From: Peromyscus leucopus
Taxonomy: Eukaryota; Chordata; Mammalia; Rodentia; Cricetidae
Direction of reading: 5' to 3'
NCBI RefSeq assembly: GCF_004664715.2
Contig: NC_051083.1
Span: 119,586,413 to 119,650,412, forward strand
Length of the DNA: 64,000 bases
The translations under genes were made by a program, and so were the position numbers. Shown piece after piece: positions 1 to 9,692 of this stretch; positions within the stretch are counted from its first letter, which is position 1, and each line of letters opens with the position of its first letter. The notes under the pieces are model-generated. The model did no database searches, was not told where the DNA came from, and saw only the letters and a program-made list of their open reading frames with translations.

Positions 1-327
1 AGACAATGGCACATGGACTCAGCTGTGGCTGGTGTCAGATTTCCATGAGCATGGATCCCTTTTGGATTACTTGAGTAGATACACTGTTACAGTGGAAGGG
101 ATGATCAAACTCACTCTGTCCATGGCAAGTGGTCTTGCCCATCATCACATGGAGATTGTTGGTACCCAAGGAAAGCCAGCTATTGCTCACAGAGATTTGA
201 AATCAAAGAATATCTTGGTGAAGAAGAATGGAACCTGTTGTATTACAAACTTGGGACTGGCTATGAGACACGATTCTGCCACAGATACAACTAATATTGC
301 TTCAACCCCCAGAGGAGGCACAAAAAG
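1..327 (+). pseudogene. Tgfbr1: Tgfbr1 (ALK5) kinase-domain segment, intronless, inside LTR element
   Basis: The reading frame from base 32 encodes the middle of the TGF-beta type I receptor kinase: the HEHGSL and [13 protein letters not shown] stretch, then the HRDLKSKN catalytic loop and the [11 protein letters not shown] strand. It matches TGFBR1 better than ACVR1 or the BMP receptors, for example [21 protein letters not shown] and RHDSATDT. The metal-binding DLG (the DFG equivalent) reads NLG, so a product would be expected to be kinase-dead. The homology runs without introns across what should be the exon 5/6 junction and stops at 327 in GGCACAAAAAG, the expected end of exon 6; the frame then runs into unrelated sequence and stops at 352. 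It is a decayed captured cDNA fragment and not a free processed pseudogene, because 51779-52087 has the same joins. Confidence 0.9.
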
Positions 328-800
328 AAAAAATTTCTGCAGTGAACCATGACCACACCTAACAGAGACTTTGAAGTCTTCCAAACAGATGACGGGATCC
401 CAACGATGACTGCACACAAACTATGATAAAGCCATTAAGCTGATTTGGATTACAAACTGCTCAGGACAATTTTGAGATGGCGAGCTGAGATGATCCAGAT
501 TCACAGACAACTCGAGCAAGAACTTGAGACAAGCCCTGCACTCTTGCATTATGCAACAAATGATACAGCTAACTCTCCCAGGACTTGACAATTAACCCAA
601 AAATTTTCTTTTAAGGATCCCCTAAAGATGTCTTCACCCCCAGAAAGCAGGAAGTGGATTTTGGTTGCTCAATGGCTTATGGATAATTGTCATTGTTAAG
701 GATGGTTGGTTACAAGTTGTTATTGTTAACGGTCAGGAAAAAAAGATAAAAAAGGAGATTAGATTCAGGGTTCTTGGTTAAAAAAAGAAAGAAAAAGAAA
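328..800 (+). other. Unidentified internal sequence of the Tgfbr1-carrying element
   Basis: This stretch follows the Tgfbr1 part and aligns base by base with the reverse complement of about 51290-51778. In the other copy it holds a 109-codon open frame; here the frame is broken by small deletions and substitutions. I recognise no protein family in it. It could be 3' sequence of the parental retroelement or a second captured fragment. Confidence 0.6.
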
Positions 801-802
801 AA

Positions 803-1026
803 AAGAGGATATAGATAAGAGGCAGATTTGAATCCACTCTGAAAAATAAGAGATATAGAAATAATAGGATAAAAGGGTTGATTATTGAATCTACTCTGAA
901 AAAAGGAAGATATAGAAATGATAAAATAAAAGGTAGATTGTTGAATTTACTATGAAAAGAAAAAAGAGAGATATGGATATGATAAGATAAAAGTGTAGAT
1001 TATTGAATCTACTTTTATAAAGGAAC
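803..1026 (+). repeat. Purine-rich tandem repeat, about four units of 44-61 bp
   Basis: Units start with GATATAG/GATATGG near 808, 852, 909 and 970. Each has a variant of GATTATTGAATCTACT followed by an A/G run. The same four-unit arrangement is present in the inverse copy at about 51040-51290, so the array predates both insertions and is part of the element. Confidence 0.75.
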
Positions 1027-1290
1027 TACTTGTTTTAATATTTTATATTGGATATTTTTGTACATTATATACAAATTTTGTATTTGACTCACCAAAATAG
1101 GATGAATAATGAAATATTGTGTCTGAATTTGTCAAATGTTAATAAACTGGACATTGTTAATTTATATAATAGAGTTTTTTTGTCTGAATCTGTCAAATGT
1201 TAATGGACTAGACATTGTTAATGTAATTCCTGACTGTATATATTGTATATACTTTTTCTTGTATTAGTTATAACTTTTTTTATTTTAGAC

Positions 1291-1304
1291 AAAAAAATGG
1301 GAAA
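1291..1304 (+). promoter_or_regulatory. Polypurine tract (plus-strand primer site)
   Basis: AAAAAAATGGGAAA lies directly before the TGTGG start of the LTR, the position expected for second-strand priming in LTR retrotransposons. The T interrupts the tract; the inverse copy has a shorter AAAAAGGGG. Confidence 0.75.
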
Positions 1305-1787
1305 TGTGGTGATATTGTGTCCCCTAATATATTGTGCACCCTAAATAAACTTATCTGGAGTCAGAGAACAGAACAGCCACTAGATAGACATAGAGGCCAG
1401 AAAATGGTGGCACATGCCTTTAATCCTATTACCTGGGAGTCAGAGATCCATCCAGATCTCTGTGAGTTCAAGGCCACACTGGAAACAGACAGGTATGGTG
1501 ACTCACACCTTTAACCCCAGGAAGTCATGGCTGGAAGCAGAAAGGTATATAAGGCATGAGGACCAGGAACTAGAGGCTTTTAAGCCTTTAGGCTTTTAGC
1601 AGCAGTTCAGCTGAGATCCATTCAGATGAGGACTCAGAGGCTTCCAGTTTGAGGAAACAGGACCGGCTGAGAAGTTGGCGAAGTGAGGTTAGCTGTGGCC
1701 TGTTCTGTCTCTCTGATCTTTCAGAATTTACTCCAATAACTGGCATTGAGTTTTTTATTAATAAGACATTTTAAGATTCGCATTACA
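1305..1787 (+). repeat. 3' LTR of copy 1 (483 bp)
   Basis: Bounded by TGTGGTG and TTACA. It carries a TATATAA box at 1546-1552 and B1-like modules (ATGCCTTTAATCC, GATCTCTGTGAGTTCAAGG), so SINE-derived sequence forms part of the U3. AATAAA occurs near the 5' end (about 1343). The six bases after the LTR are CCCTAA; the matching 5' flank lies outside the window. Confidence 0.85.
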
Positions 1788-1829
1788 CCCTAACCTTTCT
1801 TTTCTTTTTCTTCCTAGATGTCTCCTTTG

Positions 1830-2020
1830 TTCCTCTAGACATTTTTACTTCTGCTTTCATTTTATGTATATGTGCATGATTTTATCTCATGATATAAAGC
1901 CAAGGAACCACAGATAAGAAAAAAAACATATGGCATTTGTCTGAGGCTGGCTTGATTTGCTTACTATGGTTATCTCCACTTGATTAATTTTCCTGCGAGC
2001 AACATAATTTTTCTAGTATA
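1830..2020 (-). repeat. Old L1 ORF2/3'-end fragment
   Basis: On the complement this resembles the common rodent L1 3' segment (the part reading GTCTGAGGCTGGCTTGATTTGCTTACTATGG on the + strand, here diverged). No open frame survives. Confidence 0.5.
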
Positions 2021-2849
2021 CTCACCCTCTTGCTCCCAGCTGGACCCTTTCCATTGGCCTTTAATCACACTAAAATCTATTCCTTTAATTAAAAGAAGCA
2101 ATAGGAGATCCTCTCATCCTACATTCTGTTCTGTTTCTCCCCTCTCTCCCCTTCAAACTCCTGCAAAGCTCTTTGTATGTGATCAGTACTAGCTCTTCTT
2201 CTCCATTTCCCCATCCCTCTTGATGCTTTCTTTGTCTTTATCACTCGAGCATACACTTCCCACTAAGGTCGTGTTTGACCTCTTAGGCTTCAACTCTAGC
2301 AAACCCTTTCCAGTCCCAACTGTCCAAACCTGCCGTGTCTTAGCACTGTTTGGGAGTCTGGCTCTAGGATATTGGCACTCTTCTGCTTTGCCTCCTTGCC
2401 TATTCCTTCCCAATAGTTCTTGTGATGCTAAAAAAAAAAAATTATAATATTATAAAATCCCACAGTGACGTCTCTGACCCAGACTTCTGTCCTGATGGAA
2501 TTCTCATTGCTTCTTCAAAAGAATATTCTCAAAGTGGAGCTTTGTCTTTTCTTTCCAGTGTACCTTGGCTCGGGCAAAAAGGCACAGTCACCCACTGACT
2601 CATGTGGTCCCTTAATCCAGGGGTTAGCCTTGATATCCTTTCTTCCTTACATGCAACTAAGTACCAAGAATGTTGATTTTGTTCTGTAGATAGGTATCTG
2701 TCAAGCCCACTTATGTCATGTCCACATGCAGCTAATATTGTCTCTTTAGAAAGTCATGAGAACAGCCCTCTGTTTATTTCTAATCACTGACTACCTTACT
2801 CCTTTTGCTTCACTATGGCTGGACTGATGTTTATAAAATGTACATCTTC
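2021..2849. other. No gene seen
   Basis: Pyrimidine-rich intergenic sequence with short meaningless open frames on both strands and a poly-A run near 2430. I see no splice-flanked conserved coding segment. Confidence 0.5.
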
Positions 2850-2966
2850 TGGGTGTGATAACACATATCTTTAATCCCAGAACTCAGGAAGCAGAATCAG
2901 AATGGCTTACATAGCAAATTCCAGGCCTTTCAGGGTCACATAGAGCGACTCTGTCTCAAAAACCAC
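2850..2966 (+). repeat. Old B1 SINE
   Basis: Recognisable B1 order: CTTTAATCCCAG, then a degraded middle, then ACTCTGTCTCAAAAA. Confidence 0.75.
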
Positions 2967-3117
2967 ACATCCGATGATGTTGCATCTCCTACCCCATACT
3001 CCTTAATATATATTTCTCTACAACCCATGAAGAGCTTCTTAGTATTTTTAGGGAAAAGATAAATTCTTCAATGTGGCCTTAAATCTCTGTTCATTTTGGG
3101 CCATGCCTACCTTCCCA

Positions 3118-3246
3118 CTCTTTATTTTAAAATATTTTACTTTTTTGAGATTAATATAATTACATCATCTTCACCTTCCCTTTTCTCCCTCCAACCCCCT
3201 CCCATGCATCCCCCCTTGCTTTCTTTCTAATTCATGGCCTCTTTTT

Positions 3247-3284
<38 letters not shown>

Positions 3285-3400
3285 TTTTATTTTTGATTAT
3301 TTCTTTTATTTTTGAAATTAAATATAATTCCCTTTTCTCCCTCCAAAGCCTCCCGTGTATCTCCTCACTCCCTTTCAAATTTATGGTCTCTATCTCTTAA
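3118..3400 (-). repeat. Two L1 3'-UTR fragments separated by (TG)n
   Basis: Both halves carry the reverse complement of an L1 3' end: CCTTCCC/TTCTCCCTCCAA followed by an ATTCATGGCCTC-like block. The first is about 3118-3250 and the second about 3296-3400. A (TG)n run at about 3250-3280 lies between them. Confidence 0.55.
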
Positions 3401-3403
3401 GAT

Positions 3404-3437
<34 letters not shown>

Positions 3438-3480
3438 TATATAGATATAATAAAAATATATATCTATATCATATATATAT
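3404..3480. repeat. (AT)n-rich low-complexity tract
   Basis: Alternating AT with short interruptions. The Ile/Tyr-rich frame across it is a by-product. Confidence 0.9.
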
Positions 3481-3749
3481 CCCCTTTGTCTTGCTACTCA
3501 GATCTGCCAGGCCTCTCCTGGCACCCACTGTTTCTTCAGCTTACAGCACTGCTCGCCCTCTTGTCAACTCTTTTTCAGTGTTCGGGACCTCATTACATAC
3601 TTACACTCTAGCAATTCTTCTACTGGGAGAGTCTCCTTTTTCACCGATTAAGTCAGGATTCTTTCCTACAGGGTTTTTAGTACAGACCATTGATTCATCA
3701 CCTTTGCAGTTACTTATGTGAACACTTTAATAACTCATCTCTCTCTTCA

Positions 3750-3845
3750 TATCTCATAAATCCACTCAATACATATTTACTGAGTCCCTACTATGTATCA
3801 GGCATTATTTTATAAATAATAAATATGCAACGTGGCCAAAGATAG
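3750..3845 (-). repeat. MIR fragment
   Basis: TTTACTGAGTCCCTACTATG followed by CAGGCATTATTTTA is the MIR core in reverse orientation. Confidence 0.6.
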
Positions 3846-4109
3846 TGCCACAATGAAATAAAATGTGGATGAACAGAACAGAGAAAAAAGACTGTTGCTC
3901 TGTGTAGGAGAGTTATAGAGAAGCAACTGAGCAGCTGTTTGAATGAAGTGAGAGAGCAAGACATGGGGATGCCTGGAGTGTGAGCATTATAGCAGTAGCA
4001 AGGGTAAAGACTAGCAGGTCTCTAACGTGTTCAAAATATCCAGGAGATCAGTACGTTAGAGTACAAAGGAAAGAGAGTAGTAAGAGGTGGTGATAGAGGT
4101 ATGGAAGTT

Positions 4110-4474
4110 TCTCAGGAAGCCTGAAGATAGAGCTACCATATGACCCAGCTATACCACTTTTGTATATATACCTGAAGGACCCTAAATTAACATATGACAG
4201 AGACAATCACACACCCATCACAATAGCCAAGATAGAGAATCAGCTTAAGTGTTCATCAGTGGATGGCAGGATAAAGAAAATATGGTGTACACACACAATA
4301 AAAATTTACACAGCCATAAAGAAAATAAAATCATGAATAAAATAAAAATAAAAGCATTTGCAAAAAATGGATGAAATTGGAGATAGCTATGTTAAGCAAA
4401 ATAAGCCAGTTTCATAAAGACAAATTCTACATGTTTTCTCTTATATACAGAACCTAGATTTAAATTCATATATA

Positions 4475-4515
<41 letters not shown>

Positions 4516-4910
4516 ATGTATGCTTCTTTCTGTGGTGTGTGTGTATAAATATGTGTGTTTCCATGGTGCAGGTGCACACACACACATCATAAAACTATAA
4601 AGGGAAGCATTAGAGAGAAGGAACTGATCTTAAGTGAAGTGGAGAAGAGAGAGGGCAATGGAATATATATGATATAAAGCAGAGTGAGTTACTGTATGGA
4701 ATATATATGATATAAAGCAGAGTGAGTTACTGTCTCAGGGAAGGAAAGGAACCATCCTGAAGAGCACACCCGATATGAGGAAAGACTGTGGGAGAGGGAG
4801 ACAAATAGCAGCAAAACATGATGACATGTATGACCGTGTGATAATAAAATCTGTTACTTTATATACTAACCTAAAAGTAATACAAATTGAAAAAAGATGA
4901 AAACAGGGAT
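4110..4910 (+). repeat. L1 ORF2 end and 3' UTR, degenerate
   Basis: Sense-strand L1 phrases are visible: GACCCAGCTATACCACTTTTG, AGTGTTCATCAGTGGATGG, AAAATATGG and AAAATGGATGAAATTGGAG. An untranslated tail with (TG)n and a 38-bp tandem duplication (4658-4733) follows. The frame is broken by indels. First phrase given in part only as a guide to position. Confidence 0.7.
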
Positions 4911-5235
4911 TAAGGGATGCTGGCTTACAGAAGGCTTTGTAGGCTAAGCTCTTGCAAGGTAGAAGCTTTTACACAGGGATTCTTGGATTCTGTGTATGTT
5001 CAGAAATGATCATCATGGTTGTCTTTGGATGGATGGGTTGGAAGGCAAAAAAGTAGAAGCAGGAATCTATTTAAGAGGCTGTGGCTGTGGTCATGGTCCT
5101 GGGCAGAAATGATGTCCTGGTGATGGTGAGAAAGCATCACCTGGAAAGCATTTGGAAGGCAGAACCTTTAGAATTTGTGATGTGTTCCTTTAAATTCCCT
5201 GGGGATTGATTTCTTTCTTACACACAGGAAAAGCA

Positions 5236-5258
5236 AAAAAAAAAAAAAAAAAAAAAAA
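5236..5258 (+). repeat. Poly-A tract
   Basis: Uninterrupted A run preceded by weak SINE-like sequence; parent element not identified. Confidence 0.8.
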
Positions 5259-5564
5259 GCCTTGGTGTAGCTGGTGAGGGCTTATGACATAGGGTCCCTC
5301 CTTAGACTTCCCCCTCCCCTTCCTTTCCAGCCACACTGTCTCTTCACTGTACCGTGAGCAGAAAAAATATGATCTTCCCTCTTGGAAACGATCTTCCATC
5401 AGGGATGAGGAAGCAGTGGTCCACATGCTTTTCTCCTCAGGTTTCTGCTGAAAGGTTACATTATTGGAAAGTTCTTTCTCCACTACACTCTATGAATGAG
5501 CACCCTATTCCAGCATTCCTAATTCCCATTACTTACTGACTTTGTCTTCACAGTGTTTATCACA

Positions 5565-5700
5565 TCTGATGATATATACATATATATCACTATATATACA
5601 AATATACTATTATATATACAATACATACATATGTATATGTAACATGTACTATATATGTATATATAAAGTGTGTATGTATAAAGATTTATATATGCATAAA
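5565..5700. repeat. (TA)n/(CATA)n low-complexity tract
   Basis: Alternating TA with C and G interruptions, TATATATACATA-like. No coding content. Confidence 0.85.
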
Positions 5701-5704
5701 ACAT

Positions 5705-5928
5705 AATGGTAGATAGTAGAACCTTTAGGAGATGGGACCTAGTAGAAAGAGGTTCGCTAATTGGTGGCCCACCCTTGAAAAGAATATTGAAACCTATTAC
5801 TTGTTTTCTATTTACTTCTTGGTCACTAGAGGGTATGAAGCTTCCTTTGACATGTGTTCCCTACCCATGATGTTTTGCTCTGTCAGCTGAAATCTCAGAA
5901 ACTGTTAAGTCAAAATAAATCACTCCTC
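5705..5928 (+). repeat. Old hAT-Charlie relic, URR1-like
   Basis: AGAACCTTTAGGAGATGGGA, CTAGAGGGTATGAAGC and AAGTCAAAATAAATCACTCC follow the order of the rodent URR1-type non-autonomous DNA transposon, heavily diverged. Confidence 0.5.
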
Positions 5929-5951
5929 TAAGTCAGTGTTTCTCAGTCTTC

Positions 5952-6121
5952 GTTTTTTTTTAATTAATTTTATTTTATGTGCATTGGTGTTTGACCTGTA
6001 TGCGTGTCTGTGTGAGGGTGTCAGATCTTCTGGAACTGGAGTTACAGAAAATTTTGAGCTGCCTTGTGGTTGCTGGGAAGAGCAGCCGGTGCTCTTAACC
6101 GCTCAGCCATCTCTCTAGCCC
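5952..6121 (-). repeat. B2 SINE
   Basis: Reverse-oriented B2: starts with a T/A-rich tail and ends TAACCGCTCAGCCATCTCTC, the complement of the tRNA-derived head with its B-box and A-box region. Confidence 0.9.
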
Positions 6122-6164
6122 TCTTTTCCCAGCTTTCTCTTTTTTTCTTTTAAGATCTTTCTTT

Positions 6165-6480
6165 TCTTTTTTTTTTTATTAAGAGGTTTTTCTATTCATG
6201 TTACATATCAACCATGGATTCCCCTGTCCTCCCTCCTCCCACTCCCAGCCTCCACCCCAACCCACCCCCCATTCCCACCTCCTCCAAGGCAAGGTCTCCC
6301 CTGGGGAGTCAGCAGAGCCTGGTAGATTCAATTGAGGCAGGTCCAAGCCCCTCCTCCCTGCACTAAGGCTGAGCAAAGTGTCCCACCATAGGCACTAGAT
6401 TCCAAAAAGCCAGCTCATGCACTAAGGACAGGTCCCGGTCTCACTGCCTGGGGGCCTCCCAAACAGTTCAAGCTAACCAA
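6165..6480 (-). repeat. L1 (Lx-type) 3' end
   Basis: CATATCAACCATGGATTCCC, TCCCACTCCCAGCC, CTGGGGAGTCAGC and GTGTCCCACCATAGGCACTA are typical of a rodent L1 3' end read on the complementary strand. Confidence 0.7.
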
Positions 6481-6665
6481 CTGTCTCACTTATCCAGAGC
6501 TGTGACCCCTTTAATGTAGTTCCTCATGTTGTGGTGACTCCCAACCATAAACTCATTTTCGTTGCTACTTCATAACTGTAATTCTGCTACTGTTGTGAAC
6601 CATAATGTAAATAGCTGATATTCAGGATATCTGGTTGAGATATCAGGTTGAGAGTTGCTGCTCTG

Positions 6666-7190
6666 CATTGCCGTTGTGGTTCTGAGGTATCTTGACACAT
6701 TCATAGAAAACTGCTTAACACGGGATCAAAGAACAGATCCAATTTTTGAGGCCAAAAAGGTGCCATTTACTGAGATAATTACTACTGAAGGGTTTTCAAA
6801 TGAAGAGAGGAGCCCCCCCCCCCCCCCCCCCCGCTTTAACCTCCTACGGTGTCCCTGCTCTATGTACTGCAGGCTCAGAAAAGTTTTTGCTCCCTCTGCA
6901 GCCCATGGAAGACTGTGACAAGACCAGAATTTGAGAAGCCTGACTCGCCTTTTCTTCTCAAGGAGAGAGGAAGAAACTAGAGATAACCTCTGTGACCTCT
7001 CAGTTCTTGAAATGTGGTGTGACATCAGTTTGATGGAACCCCCACAACAATGTCTTAGACGTACCCCTTTCTGTGCACAGAGGTTTTGGGCAAACAATTG
7101 GCTTCCAGTTGAGGAGACAATACCACAACGTGCTTTTTAACGAAAAAAAATAAAGAAATACAAAATAGCTATCTCTTTTCCTCATTCCTG
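6666..7190. other. No gene seen; poly-C at 6813-6832
   Basis: Contains an uninterrupted run of 20 C residues, which generates proline or glycine runs in spurious frames. Nothing else could be assigned. Confidence 0.6.
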
Positions 7191-7479
7191 CAGGTGCCCA
7201 ACCAGGTTGACTCGCTGGAGTGCATTTTCTGCATTCTTAATAGATAGCTAGCAGGAAACGCCTTGCACAACCCCAGCTAGAGGGGTAGAAAATCGCAGAG
7301 GGAGGGTACACATCCCCAGATCCTGCTTCCACAGTTGTTGAGCTACTCCAAAACCGGAGGAGGATTTTGCTGTCTCAGGTAACTGCTGAGAATTAAGGTA
7401 AGAGAAACTGGGGACTTGAGAGTGGGAAGACAGATAGAAATTCCCATGGGAGTGAATTGGAAGTCATGATACATTGTGT

Positions 7480-7690
7480 TAAGTGAGATTTAATCTGAAA
7501 TTCGGGGGATTTCGCTCCAATTAGTCACTTACAACTGCCGTCATTGACTGCAGCCGATCCCCGGAGTGCTTGATGCGTTTTGCAGGCGTGTGGTAAAAGT
7601 GTCTATATAGTGTCCGCGTGGAAGACTAGAGGCTATTCTTCTGGCTTTGGAGTCCTCCTCCGGAGACGTTCTACAGTAGTTTAGGTAATA
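7480..7690 (+). promoter_or_regulatory. Candidate Vgll1 promoter and 5' non-coding exon
   Basis: Relative to its AT-rich surroundings this segment has several CpGs (CCGTC, CCGATCCCCGG, TGATGCG, CCGCG, CCGGAGACG). It has a TATATAG at 7604-7610 with a sequence about 30 bp downstream that could start transcription, and a potential donor (TTTAG/GTAATA) after 7684. Human VGLL1 has an untranslated first exon, so an exon several kilobases before the ATG is expected. A second donor-like CAG/GTAACT near 7378 is an alternative. This is inference from signal strength and position only. Confidence 0.25.
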
Positions 7691-7913
7691 TTTCAGGGTC
7701 TACTTGGAACATTCTGGGTCTTTATTTTTCTTCTTGACATCTCCTTAGAATCAGCTTTGCGGTATCTTTTTGACCCAGGTCAGTCCACCCCTCTTTCATT
7801 GGAAAATGAGGCACTCAAGATTTTCATAGGGATGTGGTGAAATTTAGTTCTTCATAGGATTAAAACAAATGACAATGATCAGAATGTGTATCCTTTTAAA
7901 GTCGATTTACTTA

Positions 7914-8041
7914 ATTTTTTTTTTTTTTTTTTTTTTGTTTTTTTTTTTTGTTTAGTCAGAGTTCACTGTGTTGCCCAGGTCCTCTTACTCCAACCTCCTC
8001 AGCATGCTGGAACCACACGGATTTGTCACAACACCCAGCTT
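7914..8041 (-). repeat. Old B1/7SL-type SINE
   Basis: A T-rich run is followed by CAGAGTTCACTGTGTTGCCC and CAGCATGCTGGAACCAC, the complement of a diverged B1. Confidence 0.6.
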
Positions 8042-8694
8042 AACTCTCTGGATTTAAATATCCATCAATTGCCATTTCCAATGGAGTCAAGTATAGCCCA
8101 GAGAATTCCTTGTAGGCGGGATCCCGAGAAGTTACACTTGCTGAGTGTGTGTTCCTGTGTGTGCGGAGAAAAAGAGAGGCAGTGGTAGAACTTGTGGTTG
8201 ATTCAATGTCTCTAATAGTTTACTGTATGAGCTCTCCAAGTGATCTGGGATGATCTCTGGCTTTTCCCTGGTCATTTGACATGTGCTTTCTTGGTCTATA
8301 CCCAGTGAGACTAGAAATGTGTTTGTGGCCATGCTGTCTCAAGAATCTGGCTAGTTCTTTCTGTGTGGCTTCAGGGGAAATTAGCTAAGAGTTTGCAAGC
8401 TGTGTCAAGCCTGAGCCAAGCACGGTGGCTGCTGGCAAGGCAGAGCCTGAGAGGACTGTCCTGCAAAGGTAATAAGTGGTACCTGCAGCACCAGACAGTT
8501 GGAGCCTTCAAGGAAAGCCCTGAGGGAGAAGACTGGGGGTTTGCTTGCATTCCTTGCTTTAGTGTCCTGGCTCATGACTCAGAGGTCTGCCCCATCCCCA
8601 CATTTGATAGGTGGAGGGACTGAGACTAGAAGAGGCGGAGAGACTTTTCCACTCATCACTTAGAACAGTTAAAGGCAGATAGAGGCTAGAGCCC
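8042..8694. other. No gene seen
   Basis: Upstream or first-intron DNA of Vgll1. No repeat or coding segment could be assigned. Confidence 0.45.
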
Positions 8695-8840
8695 GAGAGA
8701 CCTGAATCTGAATGCCAGCGTTGCCGCTATATACCTTTATTTCACCCTCTCTAACATCTACTTTGCTCATTTGAAAATGGGGGTGATAATGTCTACTTTG
8801 AAGGTCAAAACACTGGAGAAGATATAGGGACAGCTTCCAG
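8695..8840 (+). repeat. MIR
   Basis: CCTGAATCTGAATGCCAGCG through TTTGAAAATGGGGGTGATAA matches the forward MIR order (mixed-nucleotide core, then the AAAATGGGGATAATA block). Confidence 0.65.
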
Positions 8841-9065
8841 CACAAATAGCTGTTGTAGACCGTAGCTTTAAAATGCCAGCATCTCCACATACGTGTTCCT
8901 TTATCATCCCTAATACCTTTTCTTTGTATTGACAACTCAAAGAATCTGAATATACATTGTATTTTTATTGAGTAATAGTTCACCCACTGTAAAATAGACC
9001 TTCAGTATATAATTTGATGAGTTTTGACTAGTGTAGTAACTGCCACCCTCATCAAGACAAGGCAT

Positions 9066-9168
9066 GTGATGTTTCAGTGCCTTCAACCCTAGTCCTCAGG
9101 AGTCTGAGGCAAGAGGAGTGGACATTTGAGATAAGCCAGGGTTACACAGAGATACCTTGCTATACCCC
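9066..9168 (+). repeat. Degenerate B1
   Basis: GTGCCTTCAACCCTAGTCC and AGGAGTCTGAGGCAAGAGG, then GGGTTACACAGAGATACC, form a worn B1. Confidence 0.55.
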
Positions 9169-9299
9169 TTCATGTACTGGGGGAAAAGATATGGGACATT
9201 GCAGCAGTGGTGAGGGTTCCTTCTTGCCTCTTCCTCCTCAGTCTCTATGCCACAAGCATTGGCTATTCCAGCTTCTAGCGCTGTAGGTTATCTGTGCTT

Positions 9300-9560
9300 G
9301 TTTCAGATAAGTGAACCCATATAATATGTGGTCTTTTTTATTTGTCCTTTTTACTCAATATCATGAGATTTATCAGTGTTGTATGTAGTGTTAGTTTGTT
9401 CTACTTTACTGCTAAGTAATATTCCATGGTGTGAATATATCACAGAAAATGTATTTTCCCAGTAATAGACTTATTTAATCAGTTTCCTTTGGTGGGGTTG
9501 TAAACACAACTGTCATGAATGTTTATGTAGAAGTATTTGTGTGTGCATGGCTGGGGTAGA
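9300..9560 (-). repeat. Old L1 ORF2 3'-end fragment
   Basis: AGTAATATTCCATGGTGTG and GTTGTAAACACAACTGTCAT are complement-strand signatures of the conserved L1 ORF2 C-terminal region (TMEYYSAIK part). No frame remains. Confidence 0.65.
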
Positions 9561-9598
9561 ATGATCCAAAAAGAGAGCCATTTAAAAAAATCCCCATT

Positions 9599-9692
9599 AG
9601 AGGCCAGCCTAGTCTACAGAGTGAGTCCCAGGACAGCCCTGGCTACACAGAGAAACCCTGTCTCAAAAATCTAAACCAAACCAAAACAAATT
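9599..9692 (+). repeat. B1 3' half
   Basis: AGGCCAGCCTAGTCTACAGA through GAAACCCTGTCTCAAAAA, then an A-rich tail with CCAAA. Confidence 0.85.

Larger units (their letters stand above)
1..1787 (+). mobile_element. Non-autonomous LTR retrotransposon carrying Tgfbr1 cDNA, copy 1 (5' part outside window)
   Basis: The element enters the window inside captured Tgfbr1 kinase sequence. It continues through about 470 bp of unidentified internal sequence, a purine-rich tandem repeat, two diverged copies of a segment containing GTCAAATGTTAAT, a polypurine tract (1291-1304) and a 3' LTR that begins TGTGGTGATATTG and ends ATTACA. The same internal order recurs on the - strand at 50370-52648, which shows that the Tgfbr1 part belongs to the element and is not a chance neighbour. 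No gag, pro, pol or env similarity is visible, so it would need enzymes from another element to move. The LTR type and the tRNA-Lys-like primer site of the second copy suggest a class II (ERVK-like) cricetid family such as mys; that family name is a guess. Confidence 0.85.
5931..6665. repeat. RCHARR1-like hAT element, interrupted by a B2 and an L1
   Basis: One end (AGTGTTTCTCAGTCTTC, 5934-5951) is separated from the rest (about 6480-6665: GACCCCTTTAATGTAG, CTCATGTTGTGGTGAC, CATAACTGTAATTCTGCTAC) by a B2 on the - strand and an L1 3' end on the - strand. The end near 6650 (GAGTTGCTGCTCTG) mirrors the first terminus, as expected for a hAT element. Confidence 0.6.

Noticed and set aside
1..327. 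A simple processed pseudogene of Tgfbr1
   Set aside because: The homology stops at an internal exon edge with no 3' UTR or poly-A, and the same chimeric joins occur in a second LTR-bounded copy.
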